Source: Phytoseiulus persimilis (Eukaryota; Arthropoda; Arachnida; Mesostigmata; Phytoseiidae). Taken from it: a DNA stretch of 64,000 nucleotides. The notes beneath the pieces were generated by a model, which saw nothing but the letters and a program-made list of their open reading frames with translations, was not told the origin of the DNA and searched no databases. The DNA is taken from NCBI GenBank assembly GCA_037576195.1, contig CM075101.1, positions 34,782,001 through 34,846,000 on the forward strand. Direction: 5' to 3'. This document shows positions 23,225 to 35,567 of this stretch, piece by piece; position 1 is the stretch's first letter; the number at the start of each line of letters is the position of its first letter. The position numbers and the translations under genes were made by a program.

Positions 23225-26200
23225 TCACACTCCGTTCTCGAACTCCTCCAGGAAGTGGAAGGTTGATTCCGGCTCGGGTGAAGTATATTCGACATCGAGC
23301 AGCACAATCATCTCGGCATGCCCATCTGTGCCAACGGCGCTCAGGTAGAGCACATCAAAGCTATCCGAGATGCGCAGTGTCCCGAAGATCCAGGAGACCT
23401 GCAACGCGTCGTAGTGGGTGGGACGATTCCGTCGAAAGCGACCCGAAACGAATTGGGGTCCGAGCGCACCTTGACCTTTCTGCAGAGCTCGCGGGAAGAA
23501 CCGTCAGAAACCATTTTCTACAGAACACGCTGGATCAGGGGTCCTTGAAGTGTGAGTCGCGACACCCAAGGGTGCCGAGGCTGCCAGCTATGTCGGGAAA
23601 GTTCGACGACCTCTGCGCTAGAACGATTCCGGGAAGACTGACAGGCATTAAACGAAGATGTCTCACCCCGCGCTCTCTCCTCGGTCGGAATTATTTCGCT
23701 CTACAAACATTCCCCCCCAACGATCGCTTCGCTGTTTCTCAGAGCTAAGACTCGACCTGGGTCCTCGATGGACTCACCGATCCTAGTCGGAGGAACGGCC
23801 TGACAGGAATGGATGGAGAGCTTCATGGGAGCTCAACTCCGTCAACCCAAATGGAAGTGTTATGGAGGAAGAGGAGAAGGTGCCCCCCCCCCCCCCCCCC
23901 CACTGAAGGTCTCGAGTTAAATTCGATCTAGCCCGATTCGAGTCTCGCTTCATACGCTTGCTGGTACGTTCTCGGAACCTCCATCCAACTCATATCTCTT
24001 CGTTTCCCGCTTGGCTCTCTGGTCTTCGCTGGAAATCTCGCTGGCCCGTGCTCATGGAGCCAGGTACTGGAAACTGGTCGAGCTTCGCACCACAGCTGAA
24101 GGGAATCCATCCGGGACGATCGAAATCATGATCGATGAGGCAGAATTAGACATTGCTCACGGCTGATGCCTCCTGAATCAGGCACCCATACGGAAGTGCC
24201 CTCAAACAGTGCAACAACGCTCTGCGCATGGTTCCGAAGAGTTTTGTGCGCAGGAGCCACTCGGAGCAACGCCGGCTCTGACTGGTCTGTCTCGTTCAGA
24301 GAGCTCTGGGAACGGCAAGCGAATTTCCGCGGAGCCAAATATGCGGGAGGGATGTTCCGAGCGGCCACATGAATGCGGCTAGGTACCAACGAATGGTGTT
24401 CTTGGGCCTCTACAGCTGATTTAGTGCGTTAGCGTGCACATTAGAGGAATACTCTCAAGGGACTGTCCTTGTGACGCTTCCTCGAGAGGAGCAGCTCTCT
24501 CACCCAACCCAGGAGTGCAGCCTTGGTGCGGCGAGAATGGGTCGCTTCTCGGAATCAGAGTTCCGTACGCGCTTCGACCGAGAGAGAGAAAGAGAGACGT
24601 ATGTTCGACGAGCGAAAGACAATGAGGAAGTTCTCACCTTCCAGCTTTCGAACTGCTTCAGGTGACTTAGATTTCGGATAGGGGTGTGTCGTTCTAGTAA
24701 TTTTTTCACGATGAGCTTTGGTTAAGACGCGATAAAGACTTGGTAAAAGAACTGCCAAGACCAGCGCAGCCAATATTGCCCAGACTATCCCGTCACTTTT
24801 GCGAAGCACTTTGGTTTTTCTACACTTGTGCAGCCATCCCGTCAGAAAGCCCCCTTCTGACCCAGATACACGAACAGTGGATGCGTTTGCCATCGCCGCG
24901 GGCGGTTGAAATCCCGCGACTTCATTCCCTGCAAGCAGAAGATATCCGACGGGAGTGTCCCAGCTAGGCAATCGAAGTACTTCGAGCCATGGCATTGATA
25001 AGTACGCGGCATCGTCTCGGGGCTCCCGACCGAGATCGATCGACTGCTCGATTGAAAATCGGAGGATTGTGAGCAGCGTCCTCCTCGGGTTTCATTTCAT
25101 GGAATACAAGAATCACCTATTTTGGTCGGAACGCCGTTCCTGATTCTCTCGAGCAGTCTCACTAGAGCGTCTTTCGCCGATTGGGGAAGGGACGTCTTGA
25201 TTGCTGTTTGCCTCCCCTCGCGGTCCCCGACTGAACCTGGCGGCTTCATCTGCGATTCAGGTGCGAGGTTTTAGGATGCCTCGGCCGTCTTACGGGCTTT
25301 CCAACGGCGGCAAATCGATCTCCTGCAATGCAAGAAAGTCTGGTCGACTGATACCTCCAGAATCGGAGCACTAAGCTCGATGAGTTCAGTTCTTGTCACC
25401 AAGAATCCAACTCGGCGCATTATCACCTTCCTCTATGAGGTATTCGAGCTCGCCGTGGCAAGCCTCGTTGTTTTCGTTCTTGGACGAAGAGTCAAAGTGG
25501 CAGATCCTGCCCGCGAGAACGCTCCGTCTGCGGCCTGACCCGATGGAGCCGTGAAGTAGATCGTTATCTATGACTATTCCAGGCGTCCCTCCCGGCTTCA
25601 TCATCGCAACGGCCTGGAAATGCTACAGCGAAGTCACGAGCGAATTTGCCATGAGCGCGTCCTTCTGTTTGTTACAGGCGCGTCTCCGTAAAATAAGTCT
25701 TCTAAAATTCACAGTTGTAGCCGTATCCTCGGTTTTCGGCCGTAGATTACAAGAAAGCAAGGAAATCATCGCAGCCTCACTCATCATAACACCTTTATTG
25801 ATACCAACCGCCAAGTACCCTTGCCGCGGGTATCAAAGCCGATTGATTCGTTGGTGTGAATTCATTCATAAAATCGGGACTCGTTGTTGAAAACAGTATA
25901 TATATATATATATATAACAGTATATCCAGAAACCCGGGGCTAGGGATGATCGATAGCTGATGATGAGGATCAAAAATCTTGAAAGAAACTGGCTCGTCTT
26001 CGTCATGGGGTGAGTACCCTTATATTGGTGGACATTCAGTCACCTCAGTAACCAGTGGAGCCTCGTGAGCTCGGGTAATCACGACAAATGACTTGAGAAG
26101 TCTTGTTTGCGATAAAAGAGTTCTAATGCGACTAGATTCCCTTCGTAAGCAGTCGGGAGGCGAAGCCATCCAGCGTGTAATGCAGCACGCTGGCCCGACG

Positions 26201-26768
26201 GCTCACTCGGCATCAGCTCGGGGGCAGCAGTCAAGCTCTGCAGCGTAACAGCGGATCTACCGAATATTCCGTCGCGTGTTTCTATCTTTCAACCGACGGC
26301 TGGAAGCTATCCAGCTCATTTTCGCCGCGCAATGATCTCGGCTGACTCGGCGCAGTCAGCCCCGCTCTCTTTTGCCAGGCTTACCATTCCGCTCGATGAG
26401 CTATTTTCGTTCAATCTCTGGACAACCTTCGAGTGCTGACTGATTCCGCGGACGGCTGCAATTCCGCGAGATGCAATCAGAACACTCTTCGACGAAACAT
26501 ATGTCTCCTCGCAACCTTCGTACCAACGACGAGGCCTGACCCTCATTTACGCGAACTCCACAACGGTTCTTGGTCGACCGCTCGGAATTGCGCCCCGGAG
26601 CTCGAGCGTGAGTTCGTTCTCCGCATCGTCCTGCCTCGACATCCGGCAGTTCCGATTTCCTGAACCAATTGATGCAGGGACGCTCATGAGTGCAGAATTT
26701 GGGCGATTCTGCGAAGACATCGTCGTCTTGTTAGGGTTGCCGCCGATTTCTACTTTTAGTGTGCTCAT
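23225..26768 (-). CDS. Single-pass membrane protein, many small exons, unknown family
   Basis: Exons are 26551-26768 (starts ATG), 26385-26484, 26207-26237, 25427-25613, 24638-24928, 24504-24547, 24161-24305, 23956-24028, 23778-23799 and 23229-23479. Phases agree at every junction except between 26207 and 25613, where an exon is probably missing. Many donors are strong (gtaagc, gtgagt, gtgaga). The N-terminal part is hydrophilic and Ser/Asn-rich. Exon 24638-24928 has the only membrane span, DGIVWAILAALVLAVLLP, followed by basic residues. The large last exon is beta-rich (DVLYLSAVGTDGHAEMIVLL, FHFLEEFENG) and loosely recalls a SEA-type domain, but that is a guess. A type II orientation would fit. 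The frame meets TGA at 23225-23227. A gtgagt at the same place could instead splice on to an open frame ending near 23000. Confidence 0.5.
23883..23901 (+). repeat. Poly-C tract (19 nt)
   Basis: This is a run of 19 C residues on the plus strand. It lies in the intron between the 73-nt and 22-nt exons of the minus-strand single-pass membrane gene. Confidence 0.95.
25897..25915. repeat. TA dinucleotide repeat
   Basis: About nine TA units occur in a row. The run is bordered by two copies of aacagtatat, one on each side. Confidence 0.9.
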
Positions 26769-28514
26769 CCCAAGTCAGGAGTCCCAAGCTCGATCCTGAA
26801 GGAATTCGAGCTCTGCGTGAGCGCCGACCTCCAGGCTAGGATCGAAGTGAATGGAGTTGGAGTCGAAGCGATGTGGGTGCTCCCACCCTGCAGCCTTCGG
26901 ACCACCAGACAGAAGAACGAGAGGATGCACAGGAGAGAAAATCGATTATCGGCCGGCCGCTGTGATTTCTAAAAAGAGAGGCAGTGCCGAAGGAATCGGA
27001 GTGCGGCAGAACTGGTGACCGCGATCGTCCGCAATGCTTCCATCCGTCTGCTTGATCTTCGTTTTCGGAAATGTCTGGTAGTCCACTTCGCATTCATTCA
27101 TCCGGGACTTGCTGTGACTTTTTTCACTGAGAGTCCGACCAGATCCAGGTTGGCCTGGATCTCACCTGGGCCTCTCGCGTCGCAGCGTGCTGACGCAGCT
27201 CGTTGACGAATTCCCTCCTAATTCTGGAAGGGACCGCAGACGGCTTCTACCCCGAAGGCGAGTTTTCGCGCGGGTCTGGCAAAGATTTTCTCGTTCACGC
27301 GGTGACCATCTTGTGATCCTTCGTTCATGTGGGTACTTTCGCCGCAATCGAAGGGAAGTGGACGGTGACATATGTGAACGTCGCTGACCGGAGACACGGT
27401 ATGATACTCCGTTCAAGCCTTCCACGGTTGTGAGAGAGAAGAATATCGCGTGGTCGAATGCGGAGCTCTCTTTGTTGCTCCATCATTTTTCATCAGAATC
27501 CCTTCCTCACTGCCACGACGGTCGAAAGGGCGGAGGGCTGCGCGAGGACAATGGGAGCGGGGGTAGGTGAAACCGGGGACGGAAGCATACGTCCGTTGCT
27601 CGCCGACGGGGCGGCTGGAGAACGAATATTTTACTACCTCAATGCACTCGTGGTTTTGCGGTGGATGTAGCGGTGGTGACAATCGTCGACGACAACAACA
27701 TCGGTGGTGGAACGCCAGCCGGCTCGAATGACTACGGCCGGGGTTCTTTCTCGGTGTCGTTGCGGTGGTGGTTGTCGGCGACGCCGCAGCGAGCAAGAGA
27801 CAGGGGAGGAGTGCAATAAGCACAGAACCAAATCAGGGCCGGCGGGTTACGCCGGGCGAACATCGTCGGCGGCACGGGTTTCGTCGAACCCAAAATACGG
27901 CGTCGCCGCTTAGTGACGCGGAAAATTTTGATTGATGGCCTGGAGGCTGTTTGGTTGCGTGCCCGGGAGTCTGCCTGACTGAAGACCGGCCTGTTCCGCT
28001 CCCGCGGTCGAAATCAAACCGACGGCTAGCTCCAGACGCGTTTGTAGGCGACCCGTACCGAATTTTTTCACGTAGATGAGGGGACATGCGCGCGGCTGAG
28101 AAATAACCACATACTTCTACGTGCGTCGGTGGGCAAGTTTCCCTCGGTTCCTCTCCCCAGATATAGTGGTTTCGTGAGAACGCTCGGCGATTTCCTGTGT
28201 CGTAGCCGCCCTGCTACAGCGAGTGGGCGCCACATTTCCCCAATTTTGCGAGCCACAGTTTGTTCGAGAGTATCGTGTGAAAGATCTGATGGAGACCATG
28301 GCTCTTCTGGTCGGGTGACCCGTTCCGCCGCCTACGGTAGCAATCAGCGATAATGAGTGAATGTGAGCCCCAACTCAAGCGAACGAAAAATTTCCCGGAA
28401 TCGAAGGTCAGTTGTGCTGCAACGCTCAGTGGAGCACATCGGCTAGAGTTCGTCGTTGTTCGTGGAAAATAGATGATTGCTCTCAGTCAACGCAGAAAAC
28501 AACAATGGTCTACA
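26769..28514. other. Intergenic stretch, no supported gene
   Basis: This lies between the start of the minus-strand membrane gene and the end of the next minus-strand gene, so it should include a promoter. The minus frame at 27413-27823 opens with a hydrophobic LIALLPCLLLAAASPTTTT stretch but has a GTG rather than ATG start and no clear acceptor. I saw no TATA box or repeat array that I would defend. Confidence 0.4.
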
Positions 28515-29374
28515 TCAACTTTCTCTGAGAGAATGTCGCCGAGTTCGAAGCCGAAAAAGTTAGCGAAACTGAGTCCTCGGTAAGTTTGGATGCCGGTCAC
28601 AAGAACGGCAGAGGGTATCAATCTCTCAGAATGGAGTCAGTGGAGAGGGCAGGAATAAGCTTAGTCACCCTTGAGAACCGGGAACCTTGAACTCGTTTCC
28701 TGGCGTTGATATGAGCTTCAAGCGTATCTTAATTAGGGACTTGTCAATCAGGCTCCTGGGTTCGCCGCTTTTCGCGGTGGCTCCCTCTGGCCAGCGGTCA
28801 AACAGCTGGAGCTGAGTTTGACGGTAGGAGTCGTTCTGGATAGTATCGTGACAGTAAAAGTACTTGTAGAGGGAAAATACGGCGGGAAATTTGTCGACGC
28901 GAGCCTGCGCCTGACATCAGCCGTCGAGTTTGTCTGGCAGGGAGCGTCGAATTCCTCCGATGGCACTTGTTGCCCTTCTGTGGGGTGATGTTCTCTCCGT
29001 TGTTCGGCGTTGTAGTGCGTCATGGATGCGCGCTCATCAGAGCTTTCCTGAGCTTAGGTTTCAGGCATCAGGGCTCTGCCCGAAGTTGACATCGAACGTC
29101 AATAACGGCTGAGGAATGTTCTTTCTGCATTGCGCTCGGCTTTCGTTGCCCCCCATCCGAATCAGCAGTCAAGCCAACGCTCGGATGTACTGGTAGACAA
29201 ATAACAGAAGTGAGCTTTGAGGCAAGGAATTTCCGTCGCTCCATCCAGACGTTTGAATCCCGAATCGCCTCACTCGATCCAACTTTTCCAGCTAGTTCCA
29301 CTCCCTGGTCGAACGCCTCGCTAGCATTCTGTTGGAGGCGGCAGTGTTCGACTGTTTCAATCACTTCCTCGACC
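28515..29374 (-). CDS. Unnamed protein, C-terminal exons
   Basis: Four exons chain in phase: 29191 to about 29374, 28967-29047, 28669-28910 and 28515-28524 (stop TGA at 28515-28517). Introns are 143, 56 and 144 nt. Acceptors ctaagctcag, ggctgatgtcag and cattctctcag are good. Donors gtacat, gtgcca and gtgact are weaker. The first exon is helical (VEEVIETVEHCRLQQNASEA) and the third reads FPAVFSLYKYFYCHDTIQND and later SLIKIRLKLISTPGNEF. The last exon adds only two to three residues. I do not recognise the family. The 5' limit at 29374 is inferred from phase. Confidence 0.5.
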
Positions 29375-29746
29375 CTTCAACATTTCTCGATTTGAACGCG
29401 AGTTCTGCGATGACATCCACTTTCCCGACCCGAATCTTTAAGAGCTGATGTGCTTGTGTGCATGTGCTGCGTGTCTCGTGACTTCAGGAATGTAACTGTG
29501 AGAATATCAGAACTGCGAACTCAGCTGAGACCAGCACGATAAGACTTGCAATATGAATATTGCGTGTGAATTCGGTCTCGACATCACGATCGGGTGATGG
29601 TCGACTCGCAAGGTGAGAGGAATCGTGAGAAGAAGTCCCAACGAATGACAGTACTGTGGAAGGGACTATGTATATCGTTGACGTGAGATTGAAAGGAGCG
29701 ATACATCATGACAATTATGACGGAGTTGGACTCCTTTGAGACTGAC

Positions 29747-29870
29747 CTGGGTACCGCAGATGGGAAACTGTCGGCATGAAAAAGACGACTCCGCTCGCTG
29801 CGGCTGATTGTGATGCACCACCGACTGCGCAGACTCCACTGACAGCGTTTCATTGAAAAGTAGGCTTTTG
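29747..29870 (-). CDS. Internal exon, probably of the gene ending at 28515
   Basis: A strong acceptor (cgctctattttattcag) and a cag/gtcagt donor bound 124 nt open in one frame with 41 complete codons, including FNETLSVESAQSVVHHNQ and FSCRQFPICGTQ. A potential N-glycosylation site (NET) and two Cys suggest an extracellular segment. It ends in phase 0 and the next identified exon begins in phase 2, so at least one exon between them is missing, or it belongs to another gene. Confidence 0.45.
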
Positions 29871-32800
29871 CTGAATAAAATAGAGCGCGTTCGAATCGTC
29901 TTGGAGAACGAAGAAAGAACGGGGAAAAGTGAATAGGTCGCGGAGCTGCGTCATCAGTCGCTCGTTAGGAATCGCTGAAAGTTTTTTGCATTTTTTTTCT
30001 TCTCGCGAATACTGCTTCGGACCGTGAGAGGTCGGAAAGAAGCGACTGGCTCTTCTACTAGAGCTTTTTCGCCCATTTCGCCATTCCTCCCACGCTAGAG
30101 TACGTGGTAGGTTGGTGGCCTTTCGCGCTCGCTCGTCTTCCGTTGCCGTTCAGCCAACTCATCGACCAGGCCACCGCTCAACGCGAACGACTGCTCAACC
30201 CACAAGGCAGAAAGACAGTCATCTAGCCGCCCAACTGCTACTCCTACCCAAACGAACATCTTCTGTGCCTCCCGTTTCCTCTTTGCTCCTCCTAATCACC
30301 TGGCGTTTCAAATTCAAATTCACCCATTCCGAAGCTGGAGGCCTCCAAACGACCGCGTGTCCACCGCAAGCCCCCTCTCTCGGCCCACTCAACGAGGGGC
30401 AAACGAACGTTTCCATCGCTTGAAAGAGGAAAAAAATAGAGGGGACTCTAGAAGAAAGATCAGGTCCACAGCGATTCGAAACTCGGCCGTCCGCCAACAT
30501 CTACCTCATGAACGGATCAAGAGGAGCTCGCTTGAGCTCTCATGTTCCCTGATGGGCCACGTCAACTCCCTCTCCCGCTTGATGGGGAGTGAATGCTCAT
30601 GGCTCGTGCCCCGATTTCTAACGCTGTCAAATAGGACCCGGTGACATTCACTTTTTCCGCCCGCTCTGAATTCCATTCGAACCTCCTTCCCTGGGCCGAA
30701 ACTTCCTCCACTGCATATATGATGTTGTAAAAGCGTTATAAAGGGAGAGAGGATGGTCGGTGGAGTTGATCTCGCTGCGCGCCTTGCCAGTGGAGATGAA
30801 CACTGGCGGCCGCCGGAAGTGGAGTTTACCCGCCCATGCGCTTGACATCCGAGCCCTCGCCGAGCTTCTTGGCAATTTCTCACAACATCACGCTCGAGCT
30901 TACCGTCTCGGAATCGTTGTGGCTGAGCCGACGTGGGTTTGGAAAGAATATTCCTGCGCCGACTAGTCCGTTCACCCGCCTCGGTGAACACTCATCTTGC
31001 TCACCAGCAGCGAGTAGGCCGCTGAATATTTCCAGTTGTTGCCTTGGCTTGCTTTCATGTTGGATTGCTGACAGCGGTATTATCTTCTCAGCGAACGGCC
31101 AGACACCTGCGGCAAACTGGACTCGGTCTAGTTATCATCCAAGATATATTCGCCGGCTGGATTCAGCCACACATCAGCTCCAAGTGACACGTTGGCAAAG
31201 CAACAACACCCGCGACGCTTTTACCGACCATGCTCAGAGCCGTACTTCATCGCCGCTATCACGCTTCCCGCACACGTTCAGCCATCGCACTTACCGCCGA
31301 GCAGTTCGTGCTGGATGGAGCTCCGCGGTCCGGATGGATTGCTCTGTTCCAGTCCTACACCGCAGATTCGCTGACACATTCCGGCAAACAAACTCACTTA
31401 CTCAGGAAGGAAGTAAGGGTTCAGTCGTGAGGACTCTGGAAGCCGAATGAGCGACGCTCAGGAGGTAGGAGAGGAATTCTCCTGACGATTCCAATTATTC
31501 CACCTGGAGCAGCAGCAGCAATCGCTCGATTTCCCCGAGCTTTGCGCCGACGACCGAGCTAGAGCCCGATTTTCGCGACCCGTGCTCGGAAGCCCGAATT
31601 CCGCCAAAACTCGCACAGGTAGAGGAACCGATTTATAATGTTGTCATTCTGGGGTAGCGGGTTTATCCACACCTCAATGTTCGCTCATGAATCATTGCGC
31701 TCTTCGGGAGGAACTCTGGAGCTCAAGTGTGTTGATGCGCGGCTGCGCCCACTTCCCTTTAAATTCTCTACTCCGCTCAAATATTGTCGGAGCTGACGAA
31801 GGTTGGGCGACTCCGAAACAGACGGGAGAACTGTCGGCGAAGCTTCAGGCATCCATTCTGGAGGGACAGTCGATGGTCGAACTTCGAGCCGCTCGGGTTT
31901 CCGCGGACGGTCGAGATGCTTCATGGCTCGGATGGGGAGAAAGTTGTGGAACTGTTTGAATTGTTTCGAGACGTTCCTGCTGCTTGTTAAATAAAGTATC
32001 TCGAGTCCAGCGAAGCCTCCGCCGGCTCAGGCCGTCATCCGGAACGCTCCCGACAAATGGTGGCCATCATGGATCCGCTTGCGGTTTCAGCCCTGTTGAC
32101 GAGGACGTCGCAAATCGACGACGAATCTAAATGAACGCTCATGGGAAACCGCATCTCTGAGCGGTCGGAATCGAGTTCGTGACTCCCCGTCGATCTCATC
32201 CCGATCAACGACACTTGGCTCACTTGACCGACTGACAGGCGAACTGTCTATCTTATTCCCCGACAGACAACGCGGGGAAGGGGCCCGGCGAGAACTCACT
32301 TCATTGCTCAACCAGATCACTCGAACTCTTTCGGTATCTGTTGCATTCCGTACGGCTGGGCATACGACTGAGCGGCGTCGAGACTGAGTGAGGACATGCT
32401 CACGCCCCTGGATCACCAGCACCAACTCACACGACTCCCGTACAAACTCGTAGGAGTCTGGGAATATGTACAACCAAACACGGACTCGTTGAGCATTCCG
32501 CACGCTAATCATGATATCTTTCTTCCACATTCATAACCTCTCTGTTCGTATTTTGCAGCAGTCGCTCCTCTCAGTCTCCTGATGGAGTCCGTCCCGAGAA
32601 GCACGATGAAATCGAAGGTCGTAATTTATTTACGGAGTCCGTATCACAGGAGTGCGTGGTCGGTATCCGCATCAAGGAGGGTGGGATTCCTTTCACGCCT
32701 GCGTTCCTGATGGCTCACCTCTACGAAACCGAGGTCTTGGCACCGCGGCAATCGATTCTCTGAAGGGAACGGAAATTGTTTGTGCGTCTCCAGGTTTCGA

Positions 32801-35399
32801 TATTTCTCAGCGGAGATCACTACAACATGCAAGGTAGAATGTTGCGGGCGTAACGAGACGTTACGAGCGACAGGGACGCCCGCTCGTGCTGAATAGCTGC
32901 GGCGGAGTGCTGGCGACAGTCTATCCTCGAACGACGGAACTATCGATATTTTACAACGAGCCCTATCCGATCCATGAATCAGAGATCGCAGATTGGCGAG
33001 TAGATCGTCCAGTGCGGCAACCAAACTAACGAGCATCCGGATGAGGGTCAAGTCTGGGGGAACTTCGAGAAATTCGAAACAAGCTTCGATGTCACCGAGA
33101 GACCTGATGGAACGGATGAACTATTCCCGGAGCTTATTATTGAACGAAGAATCAGCGGTTCCCAAGCGAAAAATTGAGATTGAGATGAATGTCACGACCG
33201 AACAGAGCTTCCATTTGGAAATCATTGCCAAAACATGTCTCTTGCCTCTCACCGCAAAGTATGCCTTCCAGGGGCATTGACGTGCGAGTTCGAGAGCATT
33301 CGGGATGATCTCCCTTCTGACCTCTTAGCGCGAGTTCTCGAGGTCCACGGGATGTGTACACAGAGTTCGGTTCTATATGACCCCTATCCCCGCTTCCCAA
33401 ACTGTGAGAAACAAACTGCGGCCGGCATCGACAACGATTCGTCCTCGCTCGTCACCGCGGGGCGGAGAAGCTCCCTCGAATCACTCACCTCCTGCGCCGG
33501 ACGTGTGCTCTGCAGAAACCGTGTACACATATGCTCAGCTCCCCTCCGGGCGTTATGAGCAAACCTCGCAGAAGTTTCGGGGAAAGGAAAACTCATGCCA
33601 TGCGATACGAAAAAGGCGAACAGTGAAAATCGGACAGGCTGGCGGGTCGAAACGAGCTCCGTGGAATGCTTTGGCACCGAATAAGCGAGGCGGATCCTCT
33701 CTGGCTGGAACACGCCTCTGAAGTGGAACCTCGAGCTTCAGACCCGCGCAGAGATGAGAACCACGAGCTTGGTAACTACGCCGAGAACACTTTCTCAGAG
33801 GCACTAGTTTCGGTGCTCTAGTTTGATCCGATAACTGATGATCACAGAGATGAGTCGAGGGGCCCTCTCGATTTCGTGTACGCTGCAGAACGCAGAGATA
33901 GGGATGTTGCAAACAAAAGGTATACTTCGGAATGGGTCCTGTCGATTTGAAGTTTGGGAGCTGCCGGGAGACGACTCCCGGAAATGGGCAAACAGGAGAG
34001 CAAAGAGTCCCTCAACTGAAAGCAGATCAGAAAAACGGAACGGTCTCATCGAGAGTTGCGAGAATAATAATTGAAGGAATGATCTCCTTCATTCTGATGA
34101 TCACCAAGGGTCGGTGCGAGGTGCGCTACCGTATGCGCCTGCGTGAGCTCAGGAATCTATGACCACCACTCGATCGATTACATGATGCGATCGCTAACGG
34201 ATTTCGATTGTTACCGATGTATGCAGGTGTTTTGCCCGGCTCGGTTGCGTTTGGAATTCGATGTCACATGCTTCCAGAGCTACGATCAGAAGGCACCGGA
34301 TTGTCGCGTTGAATCTTCCGGGGAATGCATCCAGCACTCAAAATACCTCCAGAGGACCGTCTGAGGGCTACAGAGTGTCCAACGACAGCAGCATCGAGAG
34401 GATATTCGCTGAAATGACCCGGCTCTCTCCGCGAACTTACCACTCAGGGTCCGAATGACCGGGAGCTCTTCCCGAGATCTGAGAAACAATCGTTTAATAC
34501 GATTCGGAAAGCAGCGATAGCCATCTGGTGACTGACGGGAGCGTTGATCCCAATTTTTCTCCTGGGACAATAATCAACCTCCTGGGTCGGGCAGGACTAC
34601 GGTTGCAAGGAAGGTTGATTTCTGGCCGTTGGATATCGAGACGTGTCATGAAGCCAACGTGAAGAATCAGCGCCTGCTCCGGAAACTTTCAAAGAGGATC
34701 ATCGCTGCGAAGAGACCCAGGGCAAGTCTAAACCATCGTTTTGTAGAATCTTCACGCCGCGGACCTTGTACGAAATCCGATATCGGAGGCTGGCTCAAAA
34801 GGTTCCTCAGTCTTGTCGGTTTCTGAGCGTCGTCGACGCGTTCGAATGATCGTTTCCGACTCGGAAACAGCACCGAGTGTGCTTTCCAACTGTCTTGAGA
34901 AAGGTTATAGGTCCCTTGTTCCAGAATAGAAGAGAAACACCGACGGCTTCGGTCATCACGAGCTCTGTCATCCGTTCCGTGCACAAAAGAGGCAGACTGT
35001 GGCAAAACGGCCTCATGAGCCTTCAGAAGCAGCCGACCTGGGTAATATCGATCCCGATCGTCGGCTCCTCCGGAAGTTTCCTGATCTTTGGTCGCCGAGC
35101 CTGGACGAATCGAAAACAGAAACACTTCCCCGAGTGTCGAACAAGCTTGCGAGACGATTCTCGACTTCGTTTGCCCTCGCTGACGAAGCAAAGCTGCCCC
35201 TGTCTATCTGGATTCCCGATTGCTTCGTACGCAGCCAGCGGTCCGCAAGAAGCGAGCGACGACGTCGCACGGTCTCAATCGTGCGAGGACCATTGTTGAA
35301 ACGTCAAAAAATAAAAAGCTCCAGAAGACCGCACAGGGCCAAATGATCAGTGACCACTAACAGTTGGCCCGGCGTTCATTGCTGACCTCTGCCATAATG
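29871..35399. other. Unresolved region, open frames on both strands
   Basis: No model could be closed here. A minus-strand frame at 30506-30991 carries a good donor (cgg/gtaaac near 30827). A plus frame of 204 codons (30836-31450) is rich in Ser, Arg and Thr and may be its antisense. Between 32 and 35 kb several moderate frames overlap on both strands (for example 34667-35191 minus, ending in a hydrophobic LALGLFAAMILFESF stretch). No repeat array or RNA gene was seen. Confidence 0.35.
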
Positions 35400-35567
35400 T
35401 CACTTCTTCGCCAACCCCGGGGCCTCGTCAACGATTTCGCCTTTTCTCCTGAACGTTCCCTTCAGAGCGTTGGCAAAGTCCCAGCAAAATTTGGCGCAGG
35501 AAAACACAAAGAGCAGAACAGAAAGACCAAGAAGAGAGGAATTGAGGTAGTCCTTTGAAGTCAGAAC
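35400..35567 (-). CDS. C-terminal exon with one membrane segment
   Basis: After an acceptor (cgcatattag) at 35568, a 56-codon frame runs to TGA at 35400-35402. It encodes KDYLNSS, then a membrane segment LLGLSVLLFVFSCAKFCW, then a basic and acidic tail ending APGLAKK. The charge pattern suits a single-span receptor or enzyme with a short cytosolic end. A preceding exon may end at aaa/gtgaca near 35620 in matching phase. The family is not recognised; the tail loosely recalls UDP-glycosyltransferases, but no diagnostic motif is present. Confidence 0.4.
   Translation of the reverse strand, partial: VLTSKDYLNSSLLGLSVLLFVFSCAKFCWDFANALKGTFRRKGEIVDEAPGLAKK

Noticed and set aside
23212-23748. 178-codon plus-strand open frame
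   Set aside because: It is antisense to the well-supported minus exon at 23229-23479 and adjoining exon signals; composition is Arg-rich.
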